Assembly: GCF_008710275.1 (NCBI RefSeq)
Contig: NZ_VYQE01000002.1
Location: 421,522 to 485,521 of the forward strand
Length of the DNA stretch: 64,000 nucleotides
Direction: 5' to 3'
Source of the DNA: Histidinibacterium aquaticum
GTDB taxonomy: Bacteria; Pseudomonadota; Alphaproteobacteria; Rhodobacterales; Rhodobacteraceae
The notes under the pieces were generated by a model, which did no database searches, had not been told where the DNA came from, and saw nothing but the letters and a program-made list of their open reading frames with translations. The position numbers and the translations under genes are program-made. Positions 17,858-26,427 of this stretch are shown one piece after another (within the stretch, counting starts at the first letter, position 1; each line of letters begins with the position of its first letter).

Positions 17858-18607
17858 ATGCGCCTTGCCACCACGACCGCCGTCCTCGCCCTCTGCGCCG
17901 CGGGCGCGCAGGCCCAGATCACGGGCGAGAGCCACAGCTACACGATCGACGGGACCGAGTTCGAAGGCTACGTCGCCCGCAACTCCGACCTCGAAGAGAG
18001 CCGCGGCACTGTCCTCATCGTTCACGACTGGGACGGGCTTACCGACTACGAGCGCCGCCGGGCCGACATGCTGGCCGCCGCAGGCTACACCGCCTTCGCC
18101 ATCGACGTCTACGGCGCCGATACCGACCCGCAGGGGATGGAGGACTACCAGCGCCTCTCGGGCGAGATGTACCAGGATCGCGAGACCTTCCGCGCGCGCC
18201 TGCTGGGCGCGGTCGAGGAGGCGGGCTCCATCGAGGGCGCGCCCGCCGAGATGGTGATGATCGGATACTGCTTCGGCGGTGCCGCGGTGCTCGAGGCCGC
18301 GCGCGCGGGGGCCGAGACCCAGGGCTTCGTCAGCTTCCACGGCGGGCTCGGGACCCCCGAGGGCCAGACCTGGGAGGCCGCGACCGGGCCGATCCAATTC
18401 TACCACGGTACCGCCGATCCGGTCTCCGGACCGGATGCGCTGGCCGCCACCCTGACCGAGCTGCAGGAGGCGGGGATCGACCACGAGGCGCAGATCTTCG
18501 GCGGCGCCCGGCATTCCTTCACTGTCTGGGGATCGGACGACTACATGCTCGAGGCCGACACCGAGAGCTGGGACGGGCTGCTCGACTTCCTCGACGCGAC
18601 CTTCTGA
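17858..18607 (+). CDS. exported dienelactone hydrolase family protein
   Basis: A 249-residue alpha/beta hydrolase with a signal peptide (MRLATTTAVLALCAAGAQA, cleavage before QIT). The cysteine nucleophile lies in IGYCFGGAAVLEAA; an aspartate in HGTADPVSG and histidine in GARHSFTVWG complete a likely Cys-Asp-His triad as in dienelactone hydrolase. An AGGGAG site precedes the ATG. It lies between two molybdenum-related gene pairs on the same strand. The substrate is unknown; export argues against classical chlorocatechol metabolism. Confidence 0.85.
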   Translation: MRLATTTAVLALCAAGAQAQITGESHSYTIDGTEFEGYVARNSDLEESRGTVLIVHDWDGLTDYERRRADMLAAAGYTAFAIDVYGADTDPQGMEDYQRLSGEMYQDRETFRARLLGAVEEAGSIEGAPAEMVMIGYCFGGAAVLEAARAGAETQGFVSFHGGLGTPEGQTWEAATGPIQFYHGTADPVSGPDALAATLTELQEAGIDHEAQIFGGARHSFTVWGSDDYMLEADTESWDGLLDFLDATF

Positions 18608-18686
18608 GGCAATGCCAGATCGGGCCTTCTCTTTCCGGTCCCCGACTGCTTAAGGTCGGGCCAAAGACTGGAAAGGGGAGGCGTGA

Positions 18687-19172
18687 ATGGCGCGCGTCAG
18701 CATGACCGTGAATGGCGAGCAGGTCTCCGGCGAGATCGAAGGCCGGACCCTGCTCGTCGACTTTCTGCGCGGGACGCTGGGGCTGACCGGCACCCACGTC
18801 GGCTGCGATACCTCGCAATGCGGCGCCTGCCTCGTCCACGTCGAGGACGCGCCGGTGAAGGCCTGCAGCATGTTCGCGGCCGAGGCCGAGGGACTCCGGG
18901 TCACCACGATCGAGGGCGTGGCGGGTGCGGACGGCACTCTCTCGCCGGTCCAGAAGGCCTTCCAGGATTACCACGGGCTCCAGTGCGGTTTCTGCACGCC
19001 GGGCATGGTCATGGCCGCGACCTCGCTGCTGGAGGAGAATCCGAAACCCACCGAGGCCGAGGTGCGCCAGTACCTCGAGGGAAATCTGTGCCGCTGCACG
19101 GGATACCACAACATCGTCCGCGCGGTCATGGCCGCGAGCGGGCAGGACGTCGGCACCGTCGCGGCGGACTGA
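18687..19172 (+). CDS. [2Fe-2S] small subunit of a CO dehydrogenase/xanthine oxidase-family enzyme (CoxS-like)
   Basis: A 161-residue iron-sulfur subunit. The plant-type [2Fe-2S] motif is in [16 protein letters not shown] with the fourth cysteine in KACSMF, and the second cluster motif is CGFCTPGM followed by [10 protein letters not shown]. Length and order match CoxS. Eleven bases separate it from the CoxM-like gene, whereas a form II Cox operon has the 2.3-kb CoxL gene between them. The substrate of the enzyme cannot be set without the large subunit. Confidence 0.9.
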   Translation: MARVSMTVNGEQVSGEIEGRTLLVDFLRGTLGLTGTHVGCDTSQCGACLVHVEDAPVKACSMFAAEAEGLRVTTIEGVAGADGTLSPVQKAFQDYHGLQCGFCTPGMVMAATSLLEENPKPTEAEVRQYLEGNLCRCTGYHNIVRAVMAASGQDVGTVAAD

Positions 19173-19183
19173 GGAGAGCGGTC

Positions 19184-19975
19184 ATGTACGAATTCGAGTT
19201 CGCCCGCCCGACGACGCTGGCCGAGGCCAAGGCGGCCCTTGCGGAAGAGGACGCCCAGGCGCTCGCGGGCGGTCAGACGCTGATCCCCTCGCTCAAGGCG
19301 CGTCTCGCGATGCCCTCGACCTTGGTCAGCCTGTCCGGGATCCCCGAGATCAAGGGCGTCTGCATCGACGACGAAGGCCGGGTCTGCATCGGCGGCGGGA
19401 CGACCCATGCGACCGTGGCGCGCGAGGCGGCGGCGCACTACCCGGCGCTCGCCTCCCTGGCGGGCCGGATCGGCGACCCGGCGGTGCGCAGCCGCGGCAC
19501 GATCGGCGGCTCGCTCGCCAACAACGATCCCTCGGCCTGTTACCCGCCCGCGGCGCTCGGATCGGGCGCTCTGATCATCACCGACAGTCGCGAGATCGCG
19601 GCCGACGACTTCTTCGCCGGCATGTTCGAAACGGCGCTGGAGGAAGGCGAGATCATCACAGAGGTCCGCTTTCCGGTGCCGGAGCGGGCGCGCTACGAGA
19701 AGTTCGCCCAGCCCGCCTCGCGATTCCCGCTCGTGGCGGTGTTCGCGGCGAAATACGCGGACGGCGCGCGGGTGGCGGTGACAGGCGCATCCGAGGAGGG
19801 GGTCTTCCGCTGGACCGCCGCGGAAGAGGCGCTCTCGTCCGACTGGTCGGTCGAGGCGGTCGAGGAACTCAAGGCGGAGGCCGACGGGATGATCGGCGAT
19901 ATCCATGCCTCGCCCGAGTACCGGGCACATCTCATTGGCGTCATGACCCGTCGCGCGGTTGCCGCGACGCTCTGA
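19184..19975 (+). CDS. FAD-binding medium subunit of a CO dehydrogenase/xanthine oxidase-family enzyme (CoxM-like)
   Basis: A 263-residue FAD subunit. The two flavin motifs are [17 protein letters not shown] (residues about 28-44) and [20 protein letters not shown]. The C-terminal CoxM domain follows ([20 protein letters not shown]). The GAGGAGAG before the ATG is a good ribosome site. No molybdopterin large subunit lies on either side: upstream is CoxS-like after 11 bases, downstream a 135-bp gap and an OmpA-family gene. Confidence 0.9.
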   Translation: MYEFEFARPTTLAEAKAALAEEDAQALAGGQTLIPSLKARLAMPSTLVSLSGIPEIKGVCIDDEGRVCIGGGTTHATVAREAAAHYPALASLAGRIGDPAVRSRGTIGGSLANNDPSACYPPAALGSGALIITDSREIAADDFFAGMFETALEEGEIITEVRFPVPERARYEKFAQPASRFPLVAVFAAKYADGARVAVTGASEEGVFRWTAAEEALSSDWSVEAVEELKAEADGMIGDIHASPEYRAHLIGVMTRRAVAATL

Positions 19976-20110
19976 GGTCTCCTCACGCGACATGACAGTT
20001 TCGGCGGAGGCCCGCTCGTGGCCTCGCGTCACCGGGAACGGCTCGGGCCAGGCGACGTTTGCTCGCCAGAGACGGCCCCGGTTCATCGGGGCCCGAGGAA
20101 GGAGTACCCG

Positions 20111-22249
20111 ATGAGCCGAACGCCTATCCGTACGACAACGGCGCTTGCCCTGAGCCTCGCCTTCGGCGCGACGCCGCTTTGGGCGCAGACCGACGACACG
20201 CTGCCTGCTTGTGCCCCCGATATCGAACTGCCCTGCGTGGACGCGGAGGGGACGTTGATCGAGACGCCGGAAGCGCTCGACGCCCTTCTCGGCGGCCAGG
20301 ACGGTACCGCGCCGCTGGCGCCCGAGGCCGGAGAGGCCGAGGAGCCGCAGGCCGAGGACGGCCTCGACGAGCCGCCGCCGGTCGACGAGGCCGATGCGCC
20401 GGAGGCCGAAGCTGGTGCCGAGGCCGAAGCTGGTGCCGAGGCCGAAGCTGAGCCGGCGCCGGAGACCGGCGAAGAGCCGGCCCCCGAGGCCGAGGCCCCC
20501 GCGGAGGAGAGCTCCGACGATGTGACCGAGGAGCCGGTCGAAGAGCCCGCGCCCGAGGCCGAACCGACCGAAGAGCCTGCGCCCGAGGCTGAGGCTGCGC
20601 CCGAGGCAGAACCGACCGAAGAGCCTGCGCCCGAGGCAGAGGCCGCGCCCGAGCCCGCTCCGGAAGAGGCCCCGGCCCCCGAGGAGGTCGAGGAGCCCGT
20701 GCAGGAGGCCCCGCCCGAAGCCGCCGAGAGCGAGGTGACCGACGCGGAGCCGGCTCCGGAAACGGATACGACGACGGAAACCGACGCCGCGCCGGAAACG
20801 GACACGGCTCCGGAATCGGATGCCGACACGAGCTCGGACACCTCTCCGGAAGCTGACGCCAACGCGAATGCGGAAACGGACACCACTCCGGAAGCCGATG
20901 CCGACGCGAGCGCGGAAACGGACGCTGCTCCGGAAGCGGACACGGAGGCAGAAGCCGACACCGAGACGACCACGGAGAGCGATCCGGAAACGGACTCGGC
21001 TCAGGACGACGTGCCGGACGCCAGTGAAGGCACCGAGGTCGGTGAAGACCAGGAACCCTCGGCGCCGACCGATGCCGAGGAGGCGGACAGTGCCTCGCCC
21101 GAAACCGACGGCTCCGACGACGGCACGACCTCCATCGACGAGGAAACCTCGGCCCTGACCTCCGCGCCCTCCGACGACGAGGAAGGCGGATCGGCCATCG
21201 ATGAGGAGACTAGCGCCGACGCCAGCATCGCCGCCGACGCCAGTGAGGACGAGGGCGAAGTGACCGTCGAGACGGTGACCGAGGAAGATGTGCGCAGCTC
21301 CGACGAGGACTTCGCGACGGGCGTCCTCAGCCAGACCGAGGAAGGCGCCTCCGACGACGACGACGAGGGTGGCCTCAGCGACTTCGAGCGCAGCGTTCTG
21401 CTGGGGCTCGGCGCGGTTGCGGTCGGCTCGCTGCTCGACAACGGCGGCGAGGTCGTCAGCAACACCGGCGACCGGATCATCGTGGAGCGCAACGGCGAGT
21501 ACCAGGTGCTGCGCGACGACACGGTTCTGCTGCGTCAGCCCGGCACCGAGGTGCGGACCCAGAGCTTCGACGACGGCTCTTCGCGCACGACGGTGACGCG
21601 TCCCGACGGCACGCAGATCATCACGATCCGCGCGGCTGATGGCCGTGCCCTGCGCCGCGTCCGCGTCCTGCCGGACGGCACGCGCATCCTGCTGTTCGAC
21701 GACACGCTCGACGTCGATCCGGTCGAGGTTTCGGCCCTGCCGGCCGCGCCGCAGCAGGAAGAGGCGAACGTCGACACCAGCGACGAGGAAGCCCTGCGTG
21801 CGGCGCTCGCCGCGGAGCAGGCGGCGGACGTGAACCGCACCTTCTCGCTCTCGCAGATCCGGCAGATCGAGGAAGTCCGGGCGCTCGCGCCGCGGGTCGA
21901 TCTGAACCAGATCAACTTCGCGACCGACTCCGCCGCGATCTCTCCGGCCGAAGCCGAGGAAGCCACGGCCCTGGGCCGCGCGATCGCGCAGACCATCGAG
22001 GAGAACCCCGACGCGGTGTTCCTCGTCGAGGGTCACACGGACGCCGTGGGCGACGCGACCTACAACCTCGCGCTGTCGGACCGTCGCGCGGAAAGCCTCG
22101 CGCTCGTGCTGACGGAGTACTTCGACGTGCCGCCGGAGAACCTGGTGATCCAGGGTTACGGTGAGAGCGATCTGCTGGTGGAGACGGAAGACTCCGAGCG
22201 GGCGAACCGCCGGGCGACCGTCCGCAACATCACCCCGCTCCTGCGCTGA
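20111..22249 (+). CDS. OmpA-family outer membrane protein with long acidic Pro/Glu/Ala/Thr-rich region
   Basis: A 712-residue exported protein. A signal peptide ([19 protein letters not shown], cleavage before QTDD) is followed by a region from about residue 60 to 415 built of E, P, A, T, D and S, with internal DNA repeats. A hydrophobic stretch, [19 protein letters not shown] (about 423-441), precedes a folded segment rich in [14 protein letters not shown]-like strands. The C-terminal 117 residues are an OmpA peptidoglycan-binding domain: [34 protein letters not shown] and [11 protein letters not shown]. The acidic region probably spans the periplasm or extends from the surface; this is inference. 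Confidence 0.88.
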   Translation: MSRTPIRTTTALALSLAFGATPLWAQTDDTLPACAPDIELPCVDAEGTLIETPEALDALLGGQDGTAPLAPEAGEAEEPQAEDGLDEPPPVDEADAPEAEAGAEAEAGAEAEAEPAPETGEEPAPEAEAPAEESSDDVTEEPVEEPAPEAEPTEEPAPEAEAAPEAEPTEEPAPEAEAAPEPAPEEAPAPEEVEEPVQEAPPEAAESEVTDAEPAPETDTTTETDAAPETDTAPESDADTSSDTSPEADANANAETDTTPEADADASAETDAAPEADTEAEADTETTTESDPETDSAQDDVPDASEGTEVGEDQEPSAPTDAEEADSASPETDGSDDGTTSIDEETSALTSAPSDDEEGGSAIDEETSADASIAADASEDEGEVTVETVTEEDVRSSDEDFATGVLSQTEEGASDDDDEGGLSDFERSVLLGLGAVAVGSLLDNGGEVVSNTGDRIIVERNGEYQVLRDDTVLLRQPGTEVRTQSFDDGSSRTTVTRPDGTQIITIRAADGRALRRVRVLPDGTRILLFDDTLDVDPVEVSALPAAPQQEEANVDTSDEEALRAALAAEQAADVNRTFSLSQIRQIEEVRALAPRVDLNQINFATDSAAISPAEAEEATALGRAIAQTIEENPDAVFLVEGHTDAVGDATYNLALSDRRAESLALVLTEYFDVPPENLVIQGYGESDLLVETEDSERANRRATVRNITPLLR
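20405..20656 (+). repeat. in-frame tandem DNA repeats in the OmpA-family gene
   Basis: An 18-bp unit (GCCGAAGCTGGTGCCGAG) occurs twice in tandem at 20405-20440, and a 48-bp unit starting GAACCGACCGAAGAGCCTGC occurs at 20561 and again at 20609 with few changes. All units keep the frame and encode acidic Ala/Glu/Pro segments, so the region can gain or lose units without breaking the gene. Confidence 0.8.
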
Positions 22250-22257
22250 ACGAAAAA

Positions 22258-22286
22258 GGGTCGCGGCGGATAGACCGCCGCGACCC
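22258..22286 (-). terminator. second hairpin of the infC tandem terminator (also just after the OmpA-family gene)
   Basis: A 12-base perfect stem (GGGTCGCGGCGG with CCGCCGCGACCC) and loop ATAGA. On the minus strand it is followed by TTTTTCG, so it is a good terminator for infC transcription. It also lies ten bases after the OmpA-family stop on the plus strand, where it lacks a T tract. Confidence 0.7.
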
Positions 22287-22301
22287 GCCTCCGAAGACGA
22301 G

Positions 22302-22326
22302 AAAAGCCCCGGCATCGACCGGGGCT
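22302..22326 (-). terminator. first rho-independent terminator after infC
   Basis: Stem AGCCCCGG (22305-22312) with CCGGGGCT (22319-22326), loop CATCGA. On the minus strand a TTTT tract follows directly. It lies 27 bases after the infC stop and is the first of two hairpins in series. Confidence 0.85.
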
Positions 22327-22352
22327 CGTTCGTCTCTCGCGCTGCGTTCGCG

Positions 22353-22895
22353 TTACTTGGTCGGGCCGATCATCATGACCATCTGGCGGCCTTCCATCTT
22401 CGGCATGTTCTCGACCTTGCCGATTTCGCTCACGTCCTCGGCCACGCGTTCGAGCAATTCCCGACCGAGATTCTGGTGCGCCATTTCGCGACCGCGGAAA
22501 CGGAGGGTGACCTTGACCTTGTCGCCCTTCTCCAGAAACTTCATGACGTTCTTCATCTTCACGTCATAGTCGTGAGTGTCGGTGTTGGGGCGGAATTTCA
22601 CCTCCTTCACCTCGATGGTCTTCTGCTTTTTCTTCGCCTCGCTCTCGCGCTTCTGCTGCTCGTACTTGAACTTGCCGAAGTCCATGATCTTGCAGACGGG
22701 CGGCGTGGCGTTGGGGGAAATCTCGACGAGATCCAGTCCGGCCTCCTCGGCGATCTGCATGCCCCGGGCGGGACTTACGACGCCGATGTTTTCCCCCTCG
22801 GGGCCGATCAGGCGGATCTCAGGGGCCCGGACGCGGTCGTTGACGCGGGGGCCTGTGTCGCGCGTGGGTGGCGCGTTGTGCGGTCTGCGGGCTAT
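22353..22895 (-). CDS. infC: translation initiation factor IF-3, noncanonical ATA start
   Basis: A 180-residue IF-3. The first ATG in frame (22760) would remove 45 residues of the N-terminal domain. Reading upstream gives [20 protein letters not shown] then [17 protein letters not shown], which is the conserved IF-3 N-terminus, back to an ATA codon at 22895-22893. GAAAGGA lies seven bases before that ATA. A rare start codon is the known basis of IF-3 autoregulation (AUU in E. coli), so AUA is the likely start here. The C-terminal domain with [20 protein letters not shown] and [12 protein letters not shown] is intact. Confidence 0.93.
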   Translation of the reverse strand: MARRPHNAPPTRDTGPRVNDRVRAPEIRLIGPEGENIGVVSPARGMQIAEEAGLDLVEISPNATPPVCKIMDFGKFKYEQQKRESEAKKKQKTIEVKEVKFRPNTDTHDYDVKMKNVMKFLEKGDKVKVTLRFRGREMAHQNLGRELLERVAEDVSEIGKVENMPKMEGRQMVMMIGPTK

Positions 22896-23086
22896 GGCGC
22901 GTGTCCTTTCGGTTGTTCGCGATGTGGATGACAGAGGTTAGGGCCGGGCAGGGGCCGATTCAACCGTAAATGCGCTAATTTCGGGCATTCGAACGGGCTT
23001 GCGCCTTCCGTTGGAGCCGTCGTTCTGTCAGATATGCGCCAAAGGCGCCCGAACGGCGCCGAAATCAGTCTGGAAGGGAATTCGAG

Positions 23087-24220
23087 ATGAGAGCGATCCT
23101 TATTATCGTGGTCGTCGCCGTCGTGGGGTACTTTGGCTTTCAGTTCATCGCGAACGACCGCACGCCGGTCGAGGTGCTGAGCGGCACCGAGGCCGCGGTG
23201 GAGACCGAGGCCGCCGAAGCCGAAGCCGAGCTCGAAGAGACGGCCGAGGAAGCCGAGGAGGTTCCCGAGGCCGTGAGTGAGGAGGCCGCCGACGCCGGTG
23301 AGGCTGTCGAGGAGGGCGCCGAAGAGGCCGCCGCCGCGACCGAGGAAGCGGCTGAAGAGACGGGCGAGGCCATTTCGGACACCGCCGATGCTGCCGAAGA
23401 AGGCGCCGAGGAGGCTGCCGCCGAGACCGCCGAGGCCGCCGAAGAGACCGGCGACGCGATCGCGGATACGGCCGATGCAGCTGAGGCGGAAGCCGAAGAC
23501 GCCGCTGCCGAGGTCGCCGAGACCGCGGAAGAGGCCGAGGCCGCTGCCGAGGATGCGGCTGCCGAGACCGCCGAAGCCGCCGGTGACGCGGCCGAGGCCA
23601 CGGAAGACGCGGCCGAAGCCACCGGGGACGCCGCGGCCGATGCAGCGGACGCCACCGCCGAGGCGGCGGGTGACCTGGCCGAAGAGGCGGAAGAGACCGC
23701 CGGTGAGGCAGCGACCGCCGTGGGCGAGGCAGCAGAGACGGTCGCGGATACCGCCGAGACTGCCGTCGAAAATGCCGCCGAAGCGGCGAGCGATCTCGGC
23801 GAGGACGCGCGCGAGGTGGCCGAAGATACCCTGACCGCCACCGAAGACGCGGCAGAGGCGACCGCGGAGACCGCCGGCGAGGCTGCGGAGGCGACCGAGG
23901 AGGCCGTCGAGGACGCCGCCGCGGCGACCGCCGAGACCACCGCCGATGTCGCCGAGGCTGCCGATCCGGTGACCGAAGAGGCGAGCGCGGAGGTTCTGGA
24001 GCTTGCCGGGGCCGTGGAGATGAGCGTCGAGGAACTGCGCGAGCTCTTCACCGTCGAGGGCTTCGACGGCGACCAGGTGACCGAGGTCATCGAGGCCTCC
24101 GATCTCTCCGACGTGCAGAAGCAGTCGCTCAGCACCGCCGTGGGCTCGGTCGAGGAGAACGAGGACGGGCTCGAGGCGCTAATCCAGCGGCTGCGCGAGT
24201 CGCTCGGCATCCAAGGCTGA
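23087..24220 (+). CDS. membrane-anchored Ala/Glu-rich repeat protein (LEA-like amphipathic repeats)
   Basis: A 377-residue protein. Residues 3-22 (AILIIVVVAVVGYFGFQFIA) form one membrane segment. Residues about 40-295 are almost only A, E, D, T, V and G in a helical repeat; a 29-residue unit beginning EEGAEEAAA is present twice in tandem. The last 75 residues differ: LAGAVEMSVEELRELFTVEG and then a helical SVEENEDGLEALIQRLRESL end, probably a small folded domain. The repeat resembles late-embryogenesis-abundant or apolipoprotein-type helices but is strongly acidic. Function unknown; envelope or desiccation/osmotic protection is a guess. Confidence 0.85.
   Translation: MRAILIIVVVAVVGYFGFQFIANDRTPVEVLSGTEAAVETEAAEAEAELEETAEEAEEVPEAVSEEAADAGEAVEEGAEEAAAATEEAAEETGEAISDTADAAEEGAEEAAAETAEAAEETGDAIADTADAAEAEAEDAAAEVAETAEEAEAAAEDAAAETAEAAGDAAEATEDAAEATGDAAADAADATAEAAGDLAEEAEETAGEAATAVGEAAETVADTAETAVENAAEAASDLGEDAREVAEDTLTATEDAAEATAETAGEAAEATEEAVEDAAAATAETTADVAEAADPVTEEASAEVLELAGAVEMSVEELRELFTVEGFDGDQVTEVIEASDLSDVQKQSLSTAVGSVEENEDGLEALIQRLRESLGIQG
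23309..23482 (+). repeat. two tandem 87-bp units encoding a 29-residue helical repeat
   Basis: Units at 23309-23395 and 23396-23482 encode nearly identical 29-residue segments that both begin EEGAEEAAA and end DTADAA. A third, more diverged unit follows. All are in frame within the Ala/Glu-rich protein. Confidence 0.8.
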
Positions 24221-24243
24221 TCGCAACACACCGGAAACGAGAA

Positions 24244-24269
24244 GGGCCGCCCCGAGGGGCGGCCCTTTT
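24244..24269 (+). terminator. terminator of the Ala/Glu-rich protein gene, probably bidirectional
   Basis: Stem GGGCCGCCCC with its complement (24244-24265) is followed by TTTTG on the plus strand. On the minus strand it is followed by TTCTCGTTT, so it can also stop the convergent sulfate-reduction operon after fpr. Confidence 0.9.
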
Positions 24270-24289
24270 GCGTTGAAGCCGTGGCTGGG

Positions 24290-25138
24290 TCAGCCGACGA
24301 AGGCTTTCTCGATCACGAACTCGGCGGGCTCGGAATTGGCGCCCTCGTGCAGGCCCGCGCCTTCGAGCAGGGCCTTGATGTCGTGGTTGAACTCCAGGGA
24401 GCCGCAGACCATGGCGCGGTCGACCGCCGGGTCGAGCGGCGGCAGGCCGAGGTCGGACTGAACCTCTCCGGACTCCAGCAGCGTGGTGATGCGGCCCATC
24501 TTCGGGCTCTCCTCGCGGGTGGTCGTCGGGTAGTAGCGCAGCTTGTCGAGGCCGTCGCCCAGAAGCTCCTGCATGAGCTCGTCCTGGCGCAGGCCCTCGA
24601 TCATCTCGCGGGAATAGGTGAGCTCGGCCACCTCGCGGCAGGTGTGGGTGACGATGATCTCGTCGAAGCGCTCGTAGGTTTCCGGATCGCGGATGATCGA
24701 GGCGAAGGGCGCGAAGCCGGTGCCCGTGGCGAAGAGCCAGAGTCGCTTCCCGGGCAGCAGGGCATCATGGACGAGAGTGCCCACCGGCTTGGGCCGCAGG
24801 ATGATCTGGTCCCCCTCCTCGATGTGCTGGAGGCGGGAGGTTAGCGGGCCGTCGGGCACCTTGATCGAGTAGAACTCGAGCTCGTCGTCCCAGGAGGGCG
24901 AGGCGATGGAATAGGCGCGCAGCAGCGGCTTCTGCCGGCCGGTCGCCGGGTCGGGATCGCCCATGAGGCCGATCATCACGAACTCGCCCGACCGGAAGCG
25001 CAGGCTCTGCGGCCGGGTCACGCGGAAGCGGAACAGCCGGTCGGTGTAGTGCTGCACCTCCGTGACGGTCTGCGCGTCGGGCAGGGTGGGCACGGGGCGG
25101 ACGGTTGCGGTGTCGGTCAAGGGTCTCTGCTCTGTCAT
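24290..25138 (-). CDS. fpr: ferredoxin--NADP+ reductase
   Basis: A 282-residue FAD-dependent reductase. The FAD site is LLRAYSIASPSWDDELEFYS, the NADP site is LFATGTGFAPFASIIRDP, and the family C-terminus reads EFVIEKAFVG. It swaps electrons between NADPH and ferredoxin. It is the last gene downstream of cysI-cysH-DUF934 and there is no cysJ, so it may feed the ferredoxin-type sulfite reductase. The frame is open to a GTG at 25147; ATG at 25138 is taken, without a decisive ribosome site. The gap to the DUF934 gene is 82 bases. Confidence 0.93.
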   Translation of the reverse strand: MTEQRPLTDTATVRPVPTLPDAQTVTEVQHYTDRLFRFRVTRPQSLRFRSGEFVMIGLMGDPDPATGRQKPLLRAYSIASPSWDDELEFYSIKVPDGPLTSRLQHIEEGDQIILRPKPVGTLVHDALLPGKRLWLFATGTGFAPFASIIRDPETYERFDEIIVTHTCREVAELTYSREMIEGLRQDELMQELLGDGLDKLRYYPTTTREESPKMGRITTLLESGEVQSDLGLPPLDPAVDRAMVCGSLEFNHDIKALLEGAGLHEGANSEPAEFVIEKAFVG

Positions 25139-25220
25139 TCCTGTCACGGGGCCGGCCTTGGCGGCGCCCCCCTTCTAATTGGTGTTCCGGTCGAGGTGAA
25201 GGCGGCCGGGCCGCGGCGGA

Positions 25221-25643
25221 TCAGCGCCCGCCGCGCAACCGCGCCTGGTAGTCGTTGGCCTGCCAGTCGGCGCGCCTCAGCCAGTGCTCCTCGGGCTGGC
25301 GGGTGGCCAGGTCCTCGGAGATCTCGACCTCGTCGAAACCCGACCGGCGCGCCATGGCGTACTGGTCGGCGATGACATGGCCCCTGGCCCTCAGGCGGCC
25401 GGAATAGCCCTTGCGCCGCAGGTGGGCGGCCAGGGTGAACCCCCGCCCGTCGGAGAAGGACGGAAAGTCGATCCGCACCATCCCCGCCGCCTGCGCGCGG
25501 GCAGAGAGCGTCTCCGGGTCGGCGTCGGAGGGCACGTCGAGCCCCGCTCCGGGGCCGGCCTCCGCCGTCTCGTCGTCCCAGGCCACCATGGGGCCCGTCC
25601 AGTCGTCGGAGCCAAAGCCCCCGTCGGTCACGATCACGCTCAT
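25221..25643 (-). CDS. DUF934 domain-containing protein of sulfite assimilation
   Basis: A 140-residue protein of family DUF934, almost always next to sulfite reductase genes. The conserved part is IDFPSFSDGRGFTLAAHLRR, then GHVIADQYAMARRSGFDEVE. The ATG at 25643 is preceded by GGAGG and is preferred over the longer frame from 25754. It probably assists ferredoxin-dependent sulfite reductase; the mechanism is not known to me. Confidence 0.88.
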   Translation of the reverse strand: MSVIVTDGGFGSDDWTGPMVAWDDETAEAGPGAGLDVPSDADPETLSARAQAAGMVRIDFPSFSDGRGFTLAAHLRRKGYSGRLRARGHVIADQYAMARRSGFDEVEISEDLATRQPEEHWLRRADWQANDYQARLRGGR

Positions 25644-25689
25644 CCTTGAGCCTCCTTCATCTGGCCCCATGCGCCCTTGCCGCGCGGGC

Positions 25690-26427
25690 TCAGGCGGCTT
25701 CCGGTTTGGGGCCGCGGACGATCTTGCCGTCCACGAAATGGATCCCGCATTCATCCTTGTCCTGGCCGCGCCAGCGGCCGGCGCGCGGGTCTTCGCCCTC
25801 TTCCACCTTGCTGGTGCAGGGCAGGCAGCCGATCGAGGGATAACCGCGGCTGACCAGCGGGTGGCGGGGCAGGCGGTTCTCGGTGATGTAGTCCTGCACG
25901 TCCTCGCTCGTCCAGTGGGCGAGCGGGTTCACCTTGATCCGGCCCGTGGCCTCTTCGGCCTCGAAGAACTGCAGGTCTTGCCGGCTGGAGCCCTGGTAGC
26001 GCTTGCGGCCGGTGATCCAGCCGTCGAAGCCCTCCAGCGCGCGCTGCAGCGGGACCGTCTTGCGCAGGGCGCAGCAAGCGTCGGGGTTCGACTTGTGCAG
26101 GTCCCCCCGCGGATCCTCGGCCAGCGTATCGGCCAGCCGCGCCCTGACGATGCGCAGGTCGGAGAGGTTGAGCTTCACCGCGAGCTCGGACTGGTAGGTC
26201 AACGTCTCGGGAAAGAGCATCTCGGTGTCGATGAAGAGCACCGGCACCCGCCGGTCGATGACCGAGACGAGGTGCAAAAGCGCGACCGACTCCGCCCCGA
26301 AGGAGGAGACGAGGGCGATATCGCCCACGTCGGGATCGGTCAGCGCCCGCTCGAGGACCGCCGTGGCGCCGTGGTGGCGGTAGCGGTCGTTGAGATCGGA
26401 GACGCGGGAGCTCAGATCAAGCGGCAT
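25690..26427 (-). CDS. cysH: adenylyl-sulfate/phosphoadenylyl-sulfate reductase CysH
   Basis: A 245-residue reductase giving sulfite from activated sulfate. The catalytic cysteine is in the C-terminal DECGIHF. Two cysteine pairs, DACCALRK and GCLPCTSK, are the ligands of a [4Fe-4S] cluster, which marks the APS-reducing (assimilatory, bacterial-plant) type instead of the PAPS-only type. The N-terminal ALVSSFGAESVALLHL is the nucleotide loop. Its start overlaps the end of cysI by 11 bases. Confidence 0.95.
   Translation of the reverse strand: MPLDLSSRVSDLNDRYRHHGATAVLERALTDPDVGDIALVSSFGAESVALLHLVSVIDRRVPVLFIDTEMLFPETLTYQSELAVKLNLSDLRIVRARLADTLAEDPRGDLHKSNPDACCALRKTVPLQRALEGFDGWITGRKRYQGSSRQDLQFFEAEEATGRIKVNPLAHWTSEDVQDYITENRLPRHPLVSRGYPSIGCLPCTSKVEEGEDPRAGRWRGQDKDECGIHFVDGKIVRGPKPEAA

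Noticed and set aside
20083-20973. A Ser/Ala-rich antisense frame opposite the acidic OmpA region
   Set aside because: It mirrors the repeat of GAG/GCC codons on the other strand and has no signal or motif.
18968-22315. A 1115-residue antisense open frame over coxS, coxM and the OmpA-family gene
   Set aside because: It is only the complement of GC-rich codons (Arg/Gly/Ala-rich product), with no ribosome site, domain or start context.
23140-24231. A Ser/Ala-rich antisense frame opposite the Ala/Glu-rich protein
   Set aside because: Complement of the A/E codons; the plus frame has a ribosome site, membrane segment and terminator.
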